DNA of 64,000 nucleotides, from NCBI RefSeq assembly GCF_001442625.1, contig NZ_LMZQ01000003.1:558001-622000 (forward strand), read 5' to 3'. The notes beneath the pieces are model-generated. The model was not told where the DNA came from. It did no database searches and saw nothing but the letters and a program-made list of their open reading frames with translations. The position numbers were made by a program, and so were the translations under genes. Of this stretch, positions 34,654 through 42,349 are shown in pieces. This DNA comes from Pedobacter ginsenosidimutans (GTDB lineage: Bacteria; Bacteroidota; Bacteroidia; Sphingobacteriales; Sphingobacteriaceae). Numbering within the stretch: position 1 is the stretch's first letter; each line of letters starts with the position of its first letter.

Positions 34654-35943
34654 ATGCCTGTTAAAAAACTAACAGAAGGATTTCTTCTGTCTTTCAAACA
34701 CTTTATTAACCTCGACTTCGGATTACTCTTCATTAGCACTTTAAAGTGGCTATTGATTTCTGCAATATTGGGCGGGATTATTGGCTCTGCCTCTGCCCTG
34801 TTTTTAGAAACTTTGAACTGGGCAACAAATTACCGTGAACAGCACCTCTGGATTATCGTCTTTTTACCAATCGCGGGTATAATTATTGGCCTGGCTTACC
34901 ATTACTGGGGTGCAAGCGTTGTAAAAGGCAACAACCTCTTGATTGAAGAATTGCAATCGCCCAAAAATGTGATTCCGCTGATCATGGCGCCACTCATTTT
35001 TGCAGGCACTATTATTACCCATTTATTTGGCGGATCGGCTGGAAGGGAGGGTACGGCTGTGCAAATTGGAGGAGCCTTTGCCGACCAGTTCACCAAACTG
35101 TTTAAACTTAAAGCCAGAGATCGAAAAGTGATCCTCATTTGCGGGATCAGTGCTGGTTTTGCCTCTGTTTTCGGGACTCCTTTGGCAGGCGCTGTATTTG
35201 GTTTGGAAGTTTTCGTTATTGGAAGTTTAACCTACAGTTCAATTCTTCCTTCATTTATTACAGCAATTGTTGCCGATTATGCCTGCAAGGCCTGGGGTGT
35301 TGGGCATATCCATTATTCTATTTCTCTGGTACCGGAAATGAATTCGATCAATTTATTGTTATCCTTAGGTGCTGGAATATTATTTGGACTCGTGGCGAGA
35401 TCTTTTTCGGCCTTAAACCATGGCTTATCAAGCCTTTTCAGTAAAATTAAATACCCACCATTTAGGCCATTTATTGGTGGACTAGTTTTAATTGGCATTG
35501 TTTACCTGATCGGAAATACACGGTACATCGGCTTGGGCATTCCGGTTATTTCAGAATCTTTTATAAAACAAGAAGCGTATTATACATTTGCGATCAAATT
35601 ATTTTTAACTGCATTTACCTTGAGTGCAGGCTTTAAGGGCGGCGAGGTTACTCCACTTTTCTTTATTGGGGCCACACTCGGTAGTTTTTTGAGTTTCTTT
35701 ATCCCCTTACCTCTTGGTCTGCTGGCAGGAATGGGCTTTGTAGCTGTTTTTGCAGGGGCAGCGAACACCCCTTTAGCTTGTATTTTTATGGGCGTAGAGT
35801 TATTTGGCACATCATCCGGAATCTATATTGCCTTAGCTTGTGTTACTGCTTACTTATTTTCAGGCCATACGGGAATTTACCGGTCACAAACGATAGGTGC
35901 CCCCAAACATTTGTTGTTGAAGAGGCATCAATTTTTGAGGTAG
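34654..35943 (+). CDS. CLC-type fluoride/proton antiporter
   Basis: 429 residues with 10 or more membrane helices. CLC signatures: GSAGREGTAVQIGG (127-140) with E132 as the gating glutamate, GISAGFASVFGTPLAGAVFGLE, and a C-terminal FKGGEVTPLFFIG. The first selectivity loop reads KGNNLLIEE (91-99): chloride CLCs have GSGIP here, whereas the fluoride-specific class (CLC-F) has GNNLI-like loops. With a fluoride riboswitch directly upstream, fluoride export is the best reading. No CBS domains, which is normal for bacterial members. ATG at 34654. Confidence 0.92.
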   Translation: MPVKKLTEGFLLSFKHFINLDFGLLFISTLKWLLISAILGGIIGSASALFLETLNWATNYREQHLWIIVFLPIAGIIIGLAYHYWGASVVKGNNLLIEELQSPKNVIPLIMAPLIFAGTIITHLFGGSAGREGTAVQIGGAFADQFTKLFKLKARDRKVILICGISAGFASVFGTPLAGAVFGLEVFVIGSLTYSSILPSFITAIVADYACKAWGVGHIHYSISLVPEMNSINLLLSLGAGILFGLVARSFSALNHGLSSLFSKIKYPPFRPFIGGLVLIGIVYLIGNTRYIGLGIPVISESFIKQEAYYTFAIKLFLTAFTLSAGFKGGEVTPLFFIGATLGSFLSFFIPLPLGLLAGMGFVAVFAGAANTPLACIFMGVELFGTSSGIYIALACVTAYLFSGHTGIYRSQTIGAPKHLLLKRHQFLR

Positions 35944-35946
35944 GGA

Positions 35947-35990
35947 ACTTTGACAACCTTCTCAGCAAAATGCCCGAAGGTTGTCAAAGT
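35947..35990. repeat. REP-like palindrome 1 of RAYT module A
   Basis: ACTTTGACAACCTTC (35947-35961) and GAAGGTTGTCAAAGT (35976-35990): perfect 15-bp arms, 14-base loop, immediately after the CLC stop codon. Confidence 0.88.
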
Positions 35991-36002
35991 TTATCGAATT
36001 GG

Positions 36003-36045
36003 TTTTGACACCCATCTAGTGCTATGCAAAAGAAGGTTGTCAAAG
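36003..36045. repeat. REP-like palindrome 2, degenerate left arm
   Basis: TTTTGACACCC (36003-36013) is a damaged arm, while GAAGGTTGTCAAAG (36032-36045) is intact; the right arm ends at the transposase stop codon (36046-36048). Confidence 0.75.
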
Positions 36046-36636
36046 CTACTCAATCAACATAACCGCCTGAATATCAGAGTGAAATTTTAAATATTCTGCT
36101 TTCCCGCCAAACCAGTCCAATACTTCTTGTTTCTTTAGTTTGGTATCGGTCTCCAGTAAAATCCGATTGTATGAACTCCATTTCCACTCTCTGAAATCAT
36201 AAATAAGGTTATGCTTTTGAGGATTTGCATGAATATAATAAATGAGTCTGCTTAAATAGAACTCATCATTTATCTTGGCGCGCTTAAATGGTGTCTGAAA
36301 TAATGTGCCGATTCTTTTATGCTGAATATTAAATGCTAGCGCATAGGATTGAAAAAATATTCTGAATTGCTTACTTACAATATCATGAATGGATAAATTA
36401 TTGGCATTCGGATCTTTTAAATCTTCTTTAACACGAATTAGTAAATGAAAATGATTTCCTAATAAACAATATGCATATACATCTAAAACACCAGAAAGGT
36501 GTTGGTCAAATTTCTTGAGAAAAAACTTATAATTAGCATCCGACTTGAAAAGTGGTTGACTATCGATAGATCGGTTATAAATATGATAGAATTTTCCTTC
36601 TTCAAATTTAGTATAGTAATGTTCGGTTTTTGCCAT
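36046..36636 (-). CDS. REP-associated tyrosine transposase (RAYT), module A
   Basis: 196 residues of the IS200-like Y1/HUH transposase superfamily, RAYT type. HUH motif NHFHLLIRV (the HFH pair binds metal) and the catalytic tyrosine in LIYYIHANPQKH. The start HYYTKFEEGKFYHIYNRSID is the family norm. ATG at 36636. RAYTs process REP hairpins; here the same TTTGACAACCTT palindrome lies on both sides (35947, 36003, 36690, 36847), so the gene and its palindromes form one module. No classical IS ends or target duplications are seen. Confidence 0.9.
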   Translation of the reverse strand: MAKTEHYYTKFEEGKFYHIYNRSIDSQPLFKSDANYKFFLKKFDQHLSGVLDVYAYCLLGNHFHLLIRVKEDLKDPNANNLSIHDIVSKQFRIFFQSYALAFNIQHKRIGTLFQTPFKRAKINDEFYLSRLIYYIHANPQKHNLIYDFREWKWSSYNRILLETDTKLKKQEVLDWFGGKAEYLKFHSDIQAVMLIE

Positions 36637-36689
36637 AAGAATATTGCATAAGCCAATATACCGAAAAAACAGAAACCTTTACAGAAATA

Positions 36690-36734
36690 GCTTTGACAAC
36701 CTTTTCGTAAAACGCATATAAAGGTTGTCAAAGC
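36690..36734. repeat. REP-like palindrome 3
   Basis: GCTTTGACAACCTTT (36690-36704) and AAAGGTTGTCAAAGC (36720-36734): 15-bp arms, 15-base loop. Upstream of the transposase gene. Confidence 0.88.
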
Positions 36735-36846
36735 CTTTGATCGACTACTATTAAACAACACCCTAACTTTATTGCATGCCCGATCTTTTTAAGCGATTTA
36801 ACAGTTGCTTATACAATATACCGAAAGACAGAAATCTTTATAGATA

Positions 36847-36892
36847 GCTTTGACAACCTAATGGACATATAGCCTATTAAGGTTGTCAAAGC
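36847..36892. repeat. REP-like palindrome 4
   Basis: GCTTTGACAACCT (36847-36859) and AGGTTGTCAAAGC (36880-36892), 13-bp arms with AAT/ATT near the base of the loop. It may also act as terminator for the serB gene, which ends at 36919. Confidence 0.85.
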
Positions 36893-36918
36893 GTTCGATA
36901 AGCATGACGATACTATTA

Positions 36919-38220
36919 TTAATACAATACCCTAAACTTTATCGTTTGCTCGATCTTTTTAAGTGATTTAAACAATTGTTTATCATACTGCGCATTGATG
37001 TCGGTAATGGCATAGCCAATCTCAGGATTGGTCATTAAAAACTGGCTCACAATGTTGATGTCGTGCTTGGCAAAAACAGTGTTGATTTTCGCCATAATAC
37101 CCGGAACGTTTTTGTGGATGTGAATTAAGCGGTGCGATTTCTCAATTTTTGGCAATTGTAAGTTAGGGAAATTGCTGCTCAGATAAGTTGCTCCGGTATT
37201 CATAAAATCGGCAACCCGTTTCGGGATAAAATCGATATTACGTGGATTATTTTTAGGGTCATCGAAAACAACAATACCTTGTTTGGTACATAAATCGAGG
37301 TCTATTTTATTTTTCGCATTACCTAAATAACCTATAGTTTTTAGCTTAGCCGCGTTTTTTAACTGTTCCGCATTTATTTTTTCACCATTACCTAAAAGAA
37401 TAATCCCCACATCCTTTACGTATTTATCTTCAAAAGAAGTTTTATGCCTAATTGATAAACCATCATTTTTAAGGATAGAAATTGTTAAGGGATCAACTTC
37501 ACCAATTACCAGGCAAAGGATTCTGTTTTTAGGATAAGAAATTGCACGCGGCAGATCGTTTACATACAAAAACTCGTCGAAGCTTGGGGTTACATGGTCA
37601 GCTTTCGAAACAATGCTTTCGCGGGCTATATTCTCGGTAAATGCAAAAAACTTATTGATGATACCGCTTTCGCGCAACTGGAAATCAGAATATCCATCAC
37701 CAATACCGAATAGCTCGCCTTCGAGCTTTAAATGCTGAAGTAATTTCACTTTACCACCTTCTTCACTTAAAGGATTGGCATGGTCGTAATCTATAATTTT
37801 ACCATCACCAGTGGTTACAAAGGTATTGGCATAAATATTTTCCTTTTTAATGTGGTACTGACTTACTACAGGGGTAATAAACTCTTTAAATCCTCCAGAT
37901 ACAATTAAAACTTCATCTGCATGTTTCTTAAAAAACTCGGCATTACGCGAAAAGGAAGTAGATACTTTCTTTTTTAAATGTTTGATGAGTTGTTTTAAAT
38001 GATCTTCATTGGCTTCAAGAAGTTTAACACGTTGGGCTAAACTTTCGGAGAAGGAGAGTTTTCCCTCCATCGCAAAATTGGTATAATCTTCAATTTTTTG
38101 GAAAATCGCCTCTTTATCTGGGTGGTTCTTTAGCGAAATTCGGGCAAGTTCATCAAGTGCTTCTACCTGTGTAAAGGTACTATCAAAATCGATGATGTAA
38201 TAGGCTTTCTGTTTGGGCAT
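36919..38220 (-). CDS. serB: Phosphoserine phosphatase (HAD) fused to a remnant phosphoglycerate dehydrogenase and ACT domain
   Basis: 433 residues. HAD phosphatase core at 1-220: DFDST (D11, D13), SGG (S108), K157, GDGYSD (174-179); it frees serine from phosphoserine. Residues 230-325 resemble the start of the SerA substrate domain (AAKLKTIGYLGNAKNKIDLDL, like the SerA segment before its NAD domain), but the NAD-binding domain is missing. Residues 362-433 match the SerA ACT domain (HRLIHIHKNVPGIMAKINTV, ITDINAQYDK, FRVLY end). It is thus a SerB with a serine-binding regulatory tail. ATG at 38220 overlaps the epimerase stop by one base (TAATG), so the genes are coupled. Confidence 0.88.
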   Translation of the reverse strand: MPKQKAYYIIDFDSTFTQVEALDELARISLKNHPDKEAIFQKIEDYTNFAMEGKLSFSESLAQRVKLLEANEDHLKQLIKHLKKKVSTSFSRNAEFFKKHADEVLIVSGGFKEFITPVVSQYHIKKENIYANTFVTTGDGKIIDYDHANPLSEEGGKVKLLQHLKLEGELFGIGDGYSDFQLRESGIINKFFAFTENIARESIVSKADHVTPSFDEFLYVNDLPRAISYPKNRILCLVIGEVDPLTISILKNDGLSIRHKTSFEDKYVKDVGIILLGNGEKINAEQLKNAAKLKTIGYLGNAKNKIDLDLCTKQGIVVFDDPKNNPRNIDFIPKRVADFMNTGATYLSSNFPNLQLPKIEKSHRLIHIHKNVPGIMAKINTVFAKHDINIVSQFLMTNPEIGYAITDINAQYDKQLFKSLKKIEQTIKFRVLY

Positions 38221-39182
38221 TATCTTAAATGTTGGGTAATTTCTTTTATGCTTTCGGCAACTGGCTTAAAGGTAATACCTGTTTCCGCTTTTATTTTACT
38301 GTTATTGTAATAACTTAAGGTTAAACTACTCTTTGCAGCATCTTTAGTGATGGAAGGCTGTTTACCAGTAAATACGGATGCAAATTTTAGCGCCCTCCAG
38401 GCTATTCCGAGCATCCATGGTTTTGCTTCTCTTTTTGGTGCTTTAACGCCAAAACCTTGTGCAATTTCGCTGAACAGATCTTTATAATGATAATCATCGG
38501 CAGAAATGATATACCGTTCTCCCGAAACTTCCGCATCCATTAACAGAATCATCGCTTTGGCTACATCTTCAACATCTACAAAGCCAGAAGCACCATCGGT
38601 ATAAAATGGGAATCCACCTTTTACCAATTTAAAAATTGCTCCACTTCCTTCAAAGCCAGCATTTTTACCGATGATTACCGATGGGTTGACAATAATAGCG
38701 TTTAAACCTTCAGTAATGCCCCTCCAAACTTCCATCTCACCCTCATATTTCGATAAACCATAGGCATGTGCTTTGGCATCATATTCCCAAAAGTCTTTTT
38801 CAGTAATTTTATTGCCCTTTTTAGCATTTCCTAATGCAGCAACTGAGCTTACATGCAATAAGCGACAATTATTTTCGGCACAAAGATTTACAATGTTTGA
38901 GGTTCCTTCTATGTTTACGTGAAAAAGTTGTTTTTTATCTTTGGGGTTGAAGGACACAAATGCCGCACAATGGTAAACTTTGGTAATCCCGATAAAGGAA
39001 TCTTCCAATGCAGAAGGCTCGTTAATATCAGCCTCAAACCATTCGATGAGCGGGATATTTTGAATTAGCAAAGGGATTTTAGATTTCTCCCGCCTCAAGG
39101 CCCGAACCGCTAAACCTCTATCGGTTAACTGCTTAATTAATTCAGATCCTAAAAATCCAGTTCCTCCGGTTACCAGTATCAT
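38220..39182 (-). CDS. NAD(P)-dependent epimerase/dehydratase (extended SDR)
   Basis: 320 residues. Rossmann start MILVTGGTGFLGSELIKQL (GGTGFLG), the active-site pair in YGLSKYEGEMEV (Y and K of YxxxK), and a substrate-binding C-terminal half ending TFKPVAESIKEITQHLR. The substrate is unclear; similar Bacteroidota proteins are annotated only as NAD-dependent epimerases. ATG at 39182; the stop overlaps the serB start by one base, which implies co-translation with the serine pathway enzyme. The function linking them is unknown. Confidence 0.88.
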   Translation of the reverse strand: MILVTGGTGFLGSELIKQLTDRGLAVRALRREKSKIPLLIQNIPLIEWFEADINEPSALEDSFIGITKVYHCAAFVSFNPKDKKQLFHVNIEGTSNIVNLCAENNCRLLHVSSVAALGNAKKGNKITEKDFWEYDAKAHAYGLSKYEGEMEVWRGITEGLNAIIVNPSVIIGKNAGFEGSGAIFKLVKGGFPFYTDGASGFVDVEDVAKAMILLMDAEVSGERYIISADDYHYKDLFSEIAQGFGVKAPKREAKPWMLGIAWRALKFASVFTGKQPSITKDAAKSSLTLSYYNNSKIKAETGITFKPVAESIKEITQHLR

Positions 39183-39253
39183 TTTATTTTTTTCGAGCTA
39201 TATGTGGAAATACGCATTCAAAAATAGATATTTGAGCCGAGAGTTTTAAATAT

Positions 39254-40435
39254 ATGTCATTAACGGATTTCTTTTCCCCTATAAACCCCGATAGTTTTAC
39301 ACCCAAGCAAGGATTTTTCACAAGTCAGCTGGGGTTAAAAGCGCAGATTTACATCGAGTCATTTCCCGATTTTGAGGAGCACACCTACGATTTGGCAATT
39401 TTCGGAGTACTTGATGGAAGAGGTGCCGTTAATAATGAAGGTTCTGCCCTGGCACCGGATTATTTTAGAGAGAAATTTTATAAACTCAACGAAGGTGCTT
39501 TTAATAGCAGGATTGTAGATTTAGGCAATATTAAACACGGCGCAACCATTGCCGATACTTACATTGCCATCAAAATGGTGGTTTCGGAATTGATTAAAAA
39601 AGACATTATTCCGATCATTATCGGCGGTGGGCAAGATTTAACCTATGGCCAATACCTGGGTTACGAAGATTTAGAGCAAAAAGTAGATCTGGTAATTATT
39701 GATAACCAATTTGATATTGGCGATGATGACCATGAAGGTATTGCTACCCGATCTGACTGTTACCTGAACAAAATTTTCCTGCACCAGCCCAATTACCTTT
39801 TTAATTTTAGCAATGTGGGTTATCAAACTTATTTTGTAAACCAGGAGAGTTTGAGCGTGATGGATAAATTATATTTTGATGTACACCGTTTGGGTGAATT
39901 TGCTCAGGATATTACCTTAACAGAGCCCATTATTCGCAATGCGAACATGATTAGCTTTGATATGGGCGCTATCCGCTCTGCCGATGCTGCTGCAAATGCA
40001 AACACCACTCCAAACGGCTTTGATGGCGAAGAAGCCTGTCGCATTGCCCGTTATGCTGGCATGAATGATAAGTTGACCTCTATTGGTTTTTACGAGTTTA
40101 ATCCAGCCTACGATAATAACGGACAAACTGCTTTCTTACTTGCTCAAATGGTATGGTATTTTGTAGATGGATTTTATGCCCGCAAAAAGGATTTCCCGCT
40201 TACACCGAAATCACAGTTTATGATCTATAGAACCAGTTTAAAAGACGGTTCAGGGGAAATGATGTTTGTAAAAAGCAAAAAATCAGACCGCTGGTGGATG
40301 CAGGTTCCTTACCCATCGGGCCAATCTAAAAACGAACGTTACCATCTGGTGCCTTGCAGGTATGATGATTACCAAACTGCTGTTAATGGTGAAATGCCTG
40401 ATTTATGGTGGAGAACCTACCAAAAGTTAAATTAA
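39254..40435 (+). CDS. Ureohydrolase-fold protein with altered metal ligands (formimidoylglutamase/arginase family)
   Basis: 393 residues with the arginase fold: substrate loop EFNPAYDNNGQTA (281-293) matches EVNPxxD..TA. The manganese ligands are changed: canonical GG(G)H(D) is GGGQD (124-128), DAHFD is DNQFD (150-154), and DxDxxD is SFDMGAIRSAD (D236, G238). Aspartates D128, D150, D154 and D236 remain, but the two histidines are glutamines and one aspartate a glycine. It may be inactive, use another metal, or have a regulatory role. ATG at 39254; the C-terminal 90 residues (after about 300) are unusual for the family. Confidence 0.85.
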   Translation: MSLTDFFSPINPDSFTPKQGFFTSQLGLKAQIYIESFPDFEEHTYDLAIFGVLDGRGAVNNEGSALAPDYFREKFYKLNEGAFNSRIVDLGNIKHGATIADTYIAIKMVVSELIKKDIIPIIIGGGQDLTYGQYLGYEDLEQKVDLVIIDNQFDIGDDDHEGIATRSDCYLNKIFLHQPNYLFNFSNVGYQTYFVNQESLSVMDKLYFDVHRLGEFAQDITLTEPIIRNANMISFDMGAIRSADAAANANTTPNGFDGEEACRIARYAGMNDKLTSIGFYEFNPAYDNNGQTAFLLAQMVWYFVDGFYARKKDFPLTPKSQFMIYRTSLKDGSGEMMFVKSKKSDRWWMQVPYPSGQSKNERYHLVPCRYDDYQTAVNGEMPDLWWRTYQKLN

Positions 40436-40475
40436 AAACTGCGCCAATAAATAGTATTATAATTTTACACAGGTA

Positions 40476-40508
40476 TTTACGTTTTAGCGGTACAGATTTC
40501 TATATTTG
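40476..40508 (+). promoter_or_regulatory. Promoter of the TlpA-like gene
   Basis: TATATTTG (40501-40508) and a near-consensus TTTA (40476-40479) 21 bases upstream. Predicted start near 40512, leaving a leader of about 100 bases. Confidence 0.55.
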
Positions 40509-40612
40509 GACGGAATTAAACTAACCTCATGAAACCATCATGATTTTCAAAATCACAAAGTAAAATCAATAAATCATGATAGCTTCATCACCAATGAAAA
40601 AATATTATACAG

Positions 40613-41767
40613 ATGAAAAAAATATTATTATCTGCAATGGCACTATTGCCCCTTGCAGCTTTGGCACAAAAGCCATTTACAGTAAGCGCTGACATAAAAG
40701 GATTGAAAACCGGAGATAAGGTTTATCTGATCTATCAAGGTGACGGCAAAAATGTCACCGATTCTACAACTGTAACAAATGGCACTTTTGCATTTAAAGG
40801 AACATTGTTAAATCCTGCACAGGGAAGTCTTTTCTTAAACAAAAACCCTTACGTAAACCGCCCGGCACAGGGTGAGAAATTAGATGCTTTATCGCTATAT
40901 TTGGAGCCAGGAAATATAAAGCTAGCTGCAGCAGATTCTTTAAAGAAAGCAACAATTACTGGCTCACCAGTTAATGATGATGCAAAGAAATTAAAAGCAT
41001 TAACTAAACCTGTAGCAGATAAACTTGCTGCAATTAATGCTGAGTATGCAGCTTATACACCAGAGCAAAAACAAGATAAGGCCGTAATGGGCGCCTTAGG
41101 TGCCCGCTATGAAAAAGAGGCTGCAGGAATGGCTCCATTGTTATTACAGTACGCAAACAGCAATCCCAAATCATTTATCAGCCTAAGCGCAATTAGTCAG
41201 TTGGCCGCAGATCCTGATCAGGCCGTGGCTGCAGAAAAAGCTTTTGTTGGATTGTCGCCAGACTTGAAGGCAACTACGACAGGTAAAAAAATTGCTCAAA
41301 TATTTGATGCAGGAAGAAAAACCGCTGTAGGTGCCATGGCTATGGACTTTACGCAAGTTGATACTGCAGGTAAACCTGTTAAATTATCTGATTTTAAAGG
41401 CAAATATGTACTGGTAGATTTTTGGGCTTCATGGTGTGGCCCATGCCGTCAGGAAAACCCAAATGTGGTAACAGCTTACAACAAATTTAAAGATAAAGGC
41501 TTTACTGTTTTAGGCGTTTCTTTAGATGGAGGAAATACCAGAACAACTAAAGCGGCCTGGCAAAAAGCCATTGAGGCCGACAAGTTAACCTGGACACATG
41601 TATCAGACTTAAAAGGCTGGAGCAATGAAGTGGCTCAAATGTATGGCATCCAATCAATCCCGGCTAACTTCTTAATTGATCCAACAGGTAAAATTATTGC
41701 TAAGGGCTTAAGAGAACAAGCTTTACAAGATAAACTTCAAGAATTATTAGGAAGCAAATCGAAATAA
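40613..41767 (+). CDS. TlpA-family thiol-disulfide oxidoreductase with DUF4369 domain
   Basis: 384 residues. Signal peptide KKILLSAMALLPLAALAQ; N-terminal DUF4369 beta-domain (about 20-125, FTVSADIKGLKTGDKVYLIY); a helical middle; and a C-terminal thioredoxin fold (about 240-380) with the active site DFWASWCGPCRQ. It faces the periplasm and reduces or makes disulfides. ATG at 40613, with a long leader rich in ATCATGAT-type repeats. No gene partner downstream; a strong terminator follows. Confidence 0.92.
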   Translation: MKKILLSAMALLPLAALAQKPFTVSADIKGLKTGDKVYLIYQGDGKNVTDSTTVTNGTFAFKGTLLNPAQGSLFLNKNPYVNRPAQGEKLDALSLYLEPGNIKLAAADSLKKATITGSPVNDDAKKLKALTKPVADKLAAINAEYAAYTPEQKQDKAVMGALGARYEKEAAGMAPLLLQYANSNPKSFISLSAISQLAADPDQAVAAEKAFVGLSPDLKATTTGKKIAQIFDAGRKTAVGAMAMDFTQVDTAGKPVKLSDFKGKYVLVDFWASWCGPCRQENPNVVTAYNKFKDKGFTVLGVSLDGGNTRTTKAAWQKAIEADKLTWTHVSDLKGWSNEVAQMYGIQSIPANFLIDPTGKIIAKGLREQALQDKLQELLGSKSK

Positions 41768-41777
41768 AAAAGCATTC

Positions 41778-41818
41778 AAACAAAGAAAGCCCCAATCGAT
41801 TTGGGGCTTTCTTTGTTT
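41778..41818. terminator. Bidirectional terminator
   Basis: AAACAAAGAAAGCCCCAA (41778-41795) and TTGGGGCTTTCTTTGTTT (41801-41818): 18-bp perfect stem with loop TCGAT, between the convergent TlpA-like and SUKH genes. Confidence 0.93.
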
Positions 41819-41831
41819 ATACGAAAACGTA

Positions 41832-42338
41832 TTATGCAGATTTTAAGAAATCCAATACGTTAATGAAATAATTTTCGAGTCCTTCGTAAGGATCTTCTCC
41901 TGGAATCCATGATGCAAACTTCCAGTATTCCCATTCTCCATTTTCAATTATAGGCGGAACTAAAAGAAAGTATTGCTCCTCTCCTAAACCAGCAATAATA
42001 ATGCTTCTGGCCAGCTTAATGGCTACCTCTAGCAACTCATGATTTTCTGTCCAAATTTCGATCAGCTGTGGATCAACATCCTTTAGAAATGCGATATCGC
42101 TTGCTTTTGAAAACGATGGATCAACGTGTTCATTTGGCGTAGTAAATCCATTGGTAATCAACAGAAATTCTTTATAATCCGTTGGAAGCGTTACGCCCAA
42201 TCTTACTTCAGCTTCTTGTATTTCGGCTAAGGTGGCAGGTTGATTACCTAGCCATTTTGTTTCAGTCTGTTCGGTTGTAAAACTAAACTCTCCTTGTTTA
42301 ATTGCGGTTTCGGAAATCTTCTTAAGTATTTTTTTCAA
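41832..42338 (-). CDS. SMI1/KNR4 (SUKH) family protein
   Basis: 168 residues. SUKH signature: ATLAEIQEAEVRLGVTLPTDYKEFLLITNG, a W near 90, and GEWEYWKFASWIPGEDPYEGL. SUKH proteins are often immunity proteins in toxin systems, but stand-alone copies such as this have unknown roles. No toxin gene lies nearby. The first codon available is TTG at 42338: the in-frame stop lies eight codons upstream and no ATG is present. It follows purD by 12 bases on the same strand. Confidence 0.82.
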   Translation of the reverse strand: MKKILKKISETAIKQGEFSFTTEQTETKWLGNQPATLAEIQEAEVRLGVTLPTDYKEFLLITNGFTTPNEHVDPSFSKASDIAFLKDVDPQLIEIWTENHELLEVAIKLARSIIIAGLGEEQYFLLVPPIIENGEWEYWKFASWIPGEDPYEGLENYFINVLDFLKSA

Positions 42339-42349
42339 CTTATATTCTT

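Larger units (their letters stand above)
36655..36978. repeat. 160-bp tandem duplication including the serB gene end
   Basis: Copy 1 starts at 36655 and copy 2 at 36815 (both begin AATATACCGAAA); the copies are diverged. Copy 2 runs into the real 3' end of the SerB gene; copy 1 carries a relic of the same coding end at about 36759-36812. Read in frame, the relic gives KQLLNRLKKIGHAIKLG beside the true KQLFKSLKKIEQTIKFR. Confidence 0.8.

Noticed and set aside
35778..36008. 76-codon frame spanning the CLC end
   Set aside because: Overlaps the CLC gene in another frame and continues into a REP palindrome.
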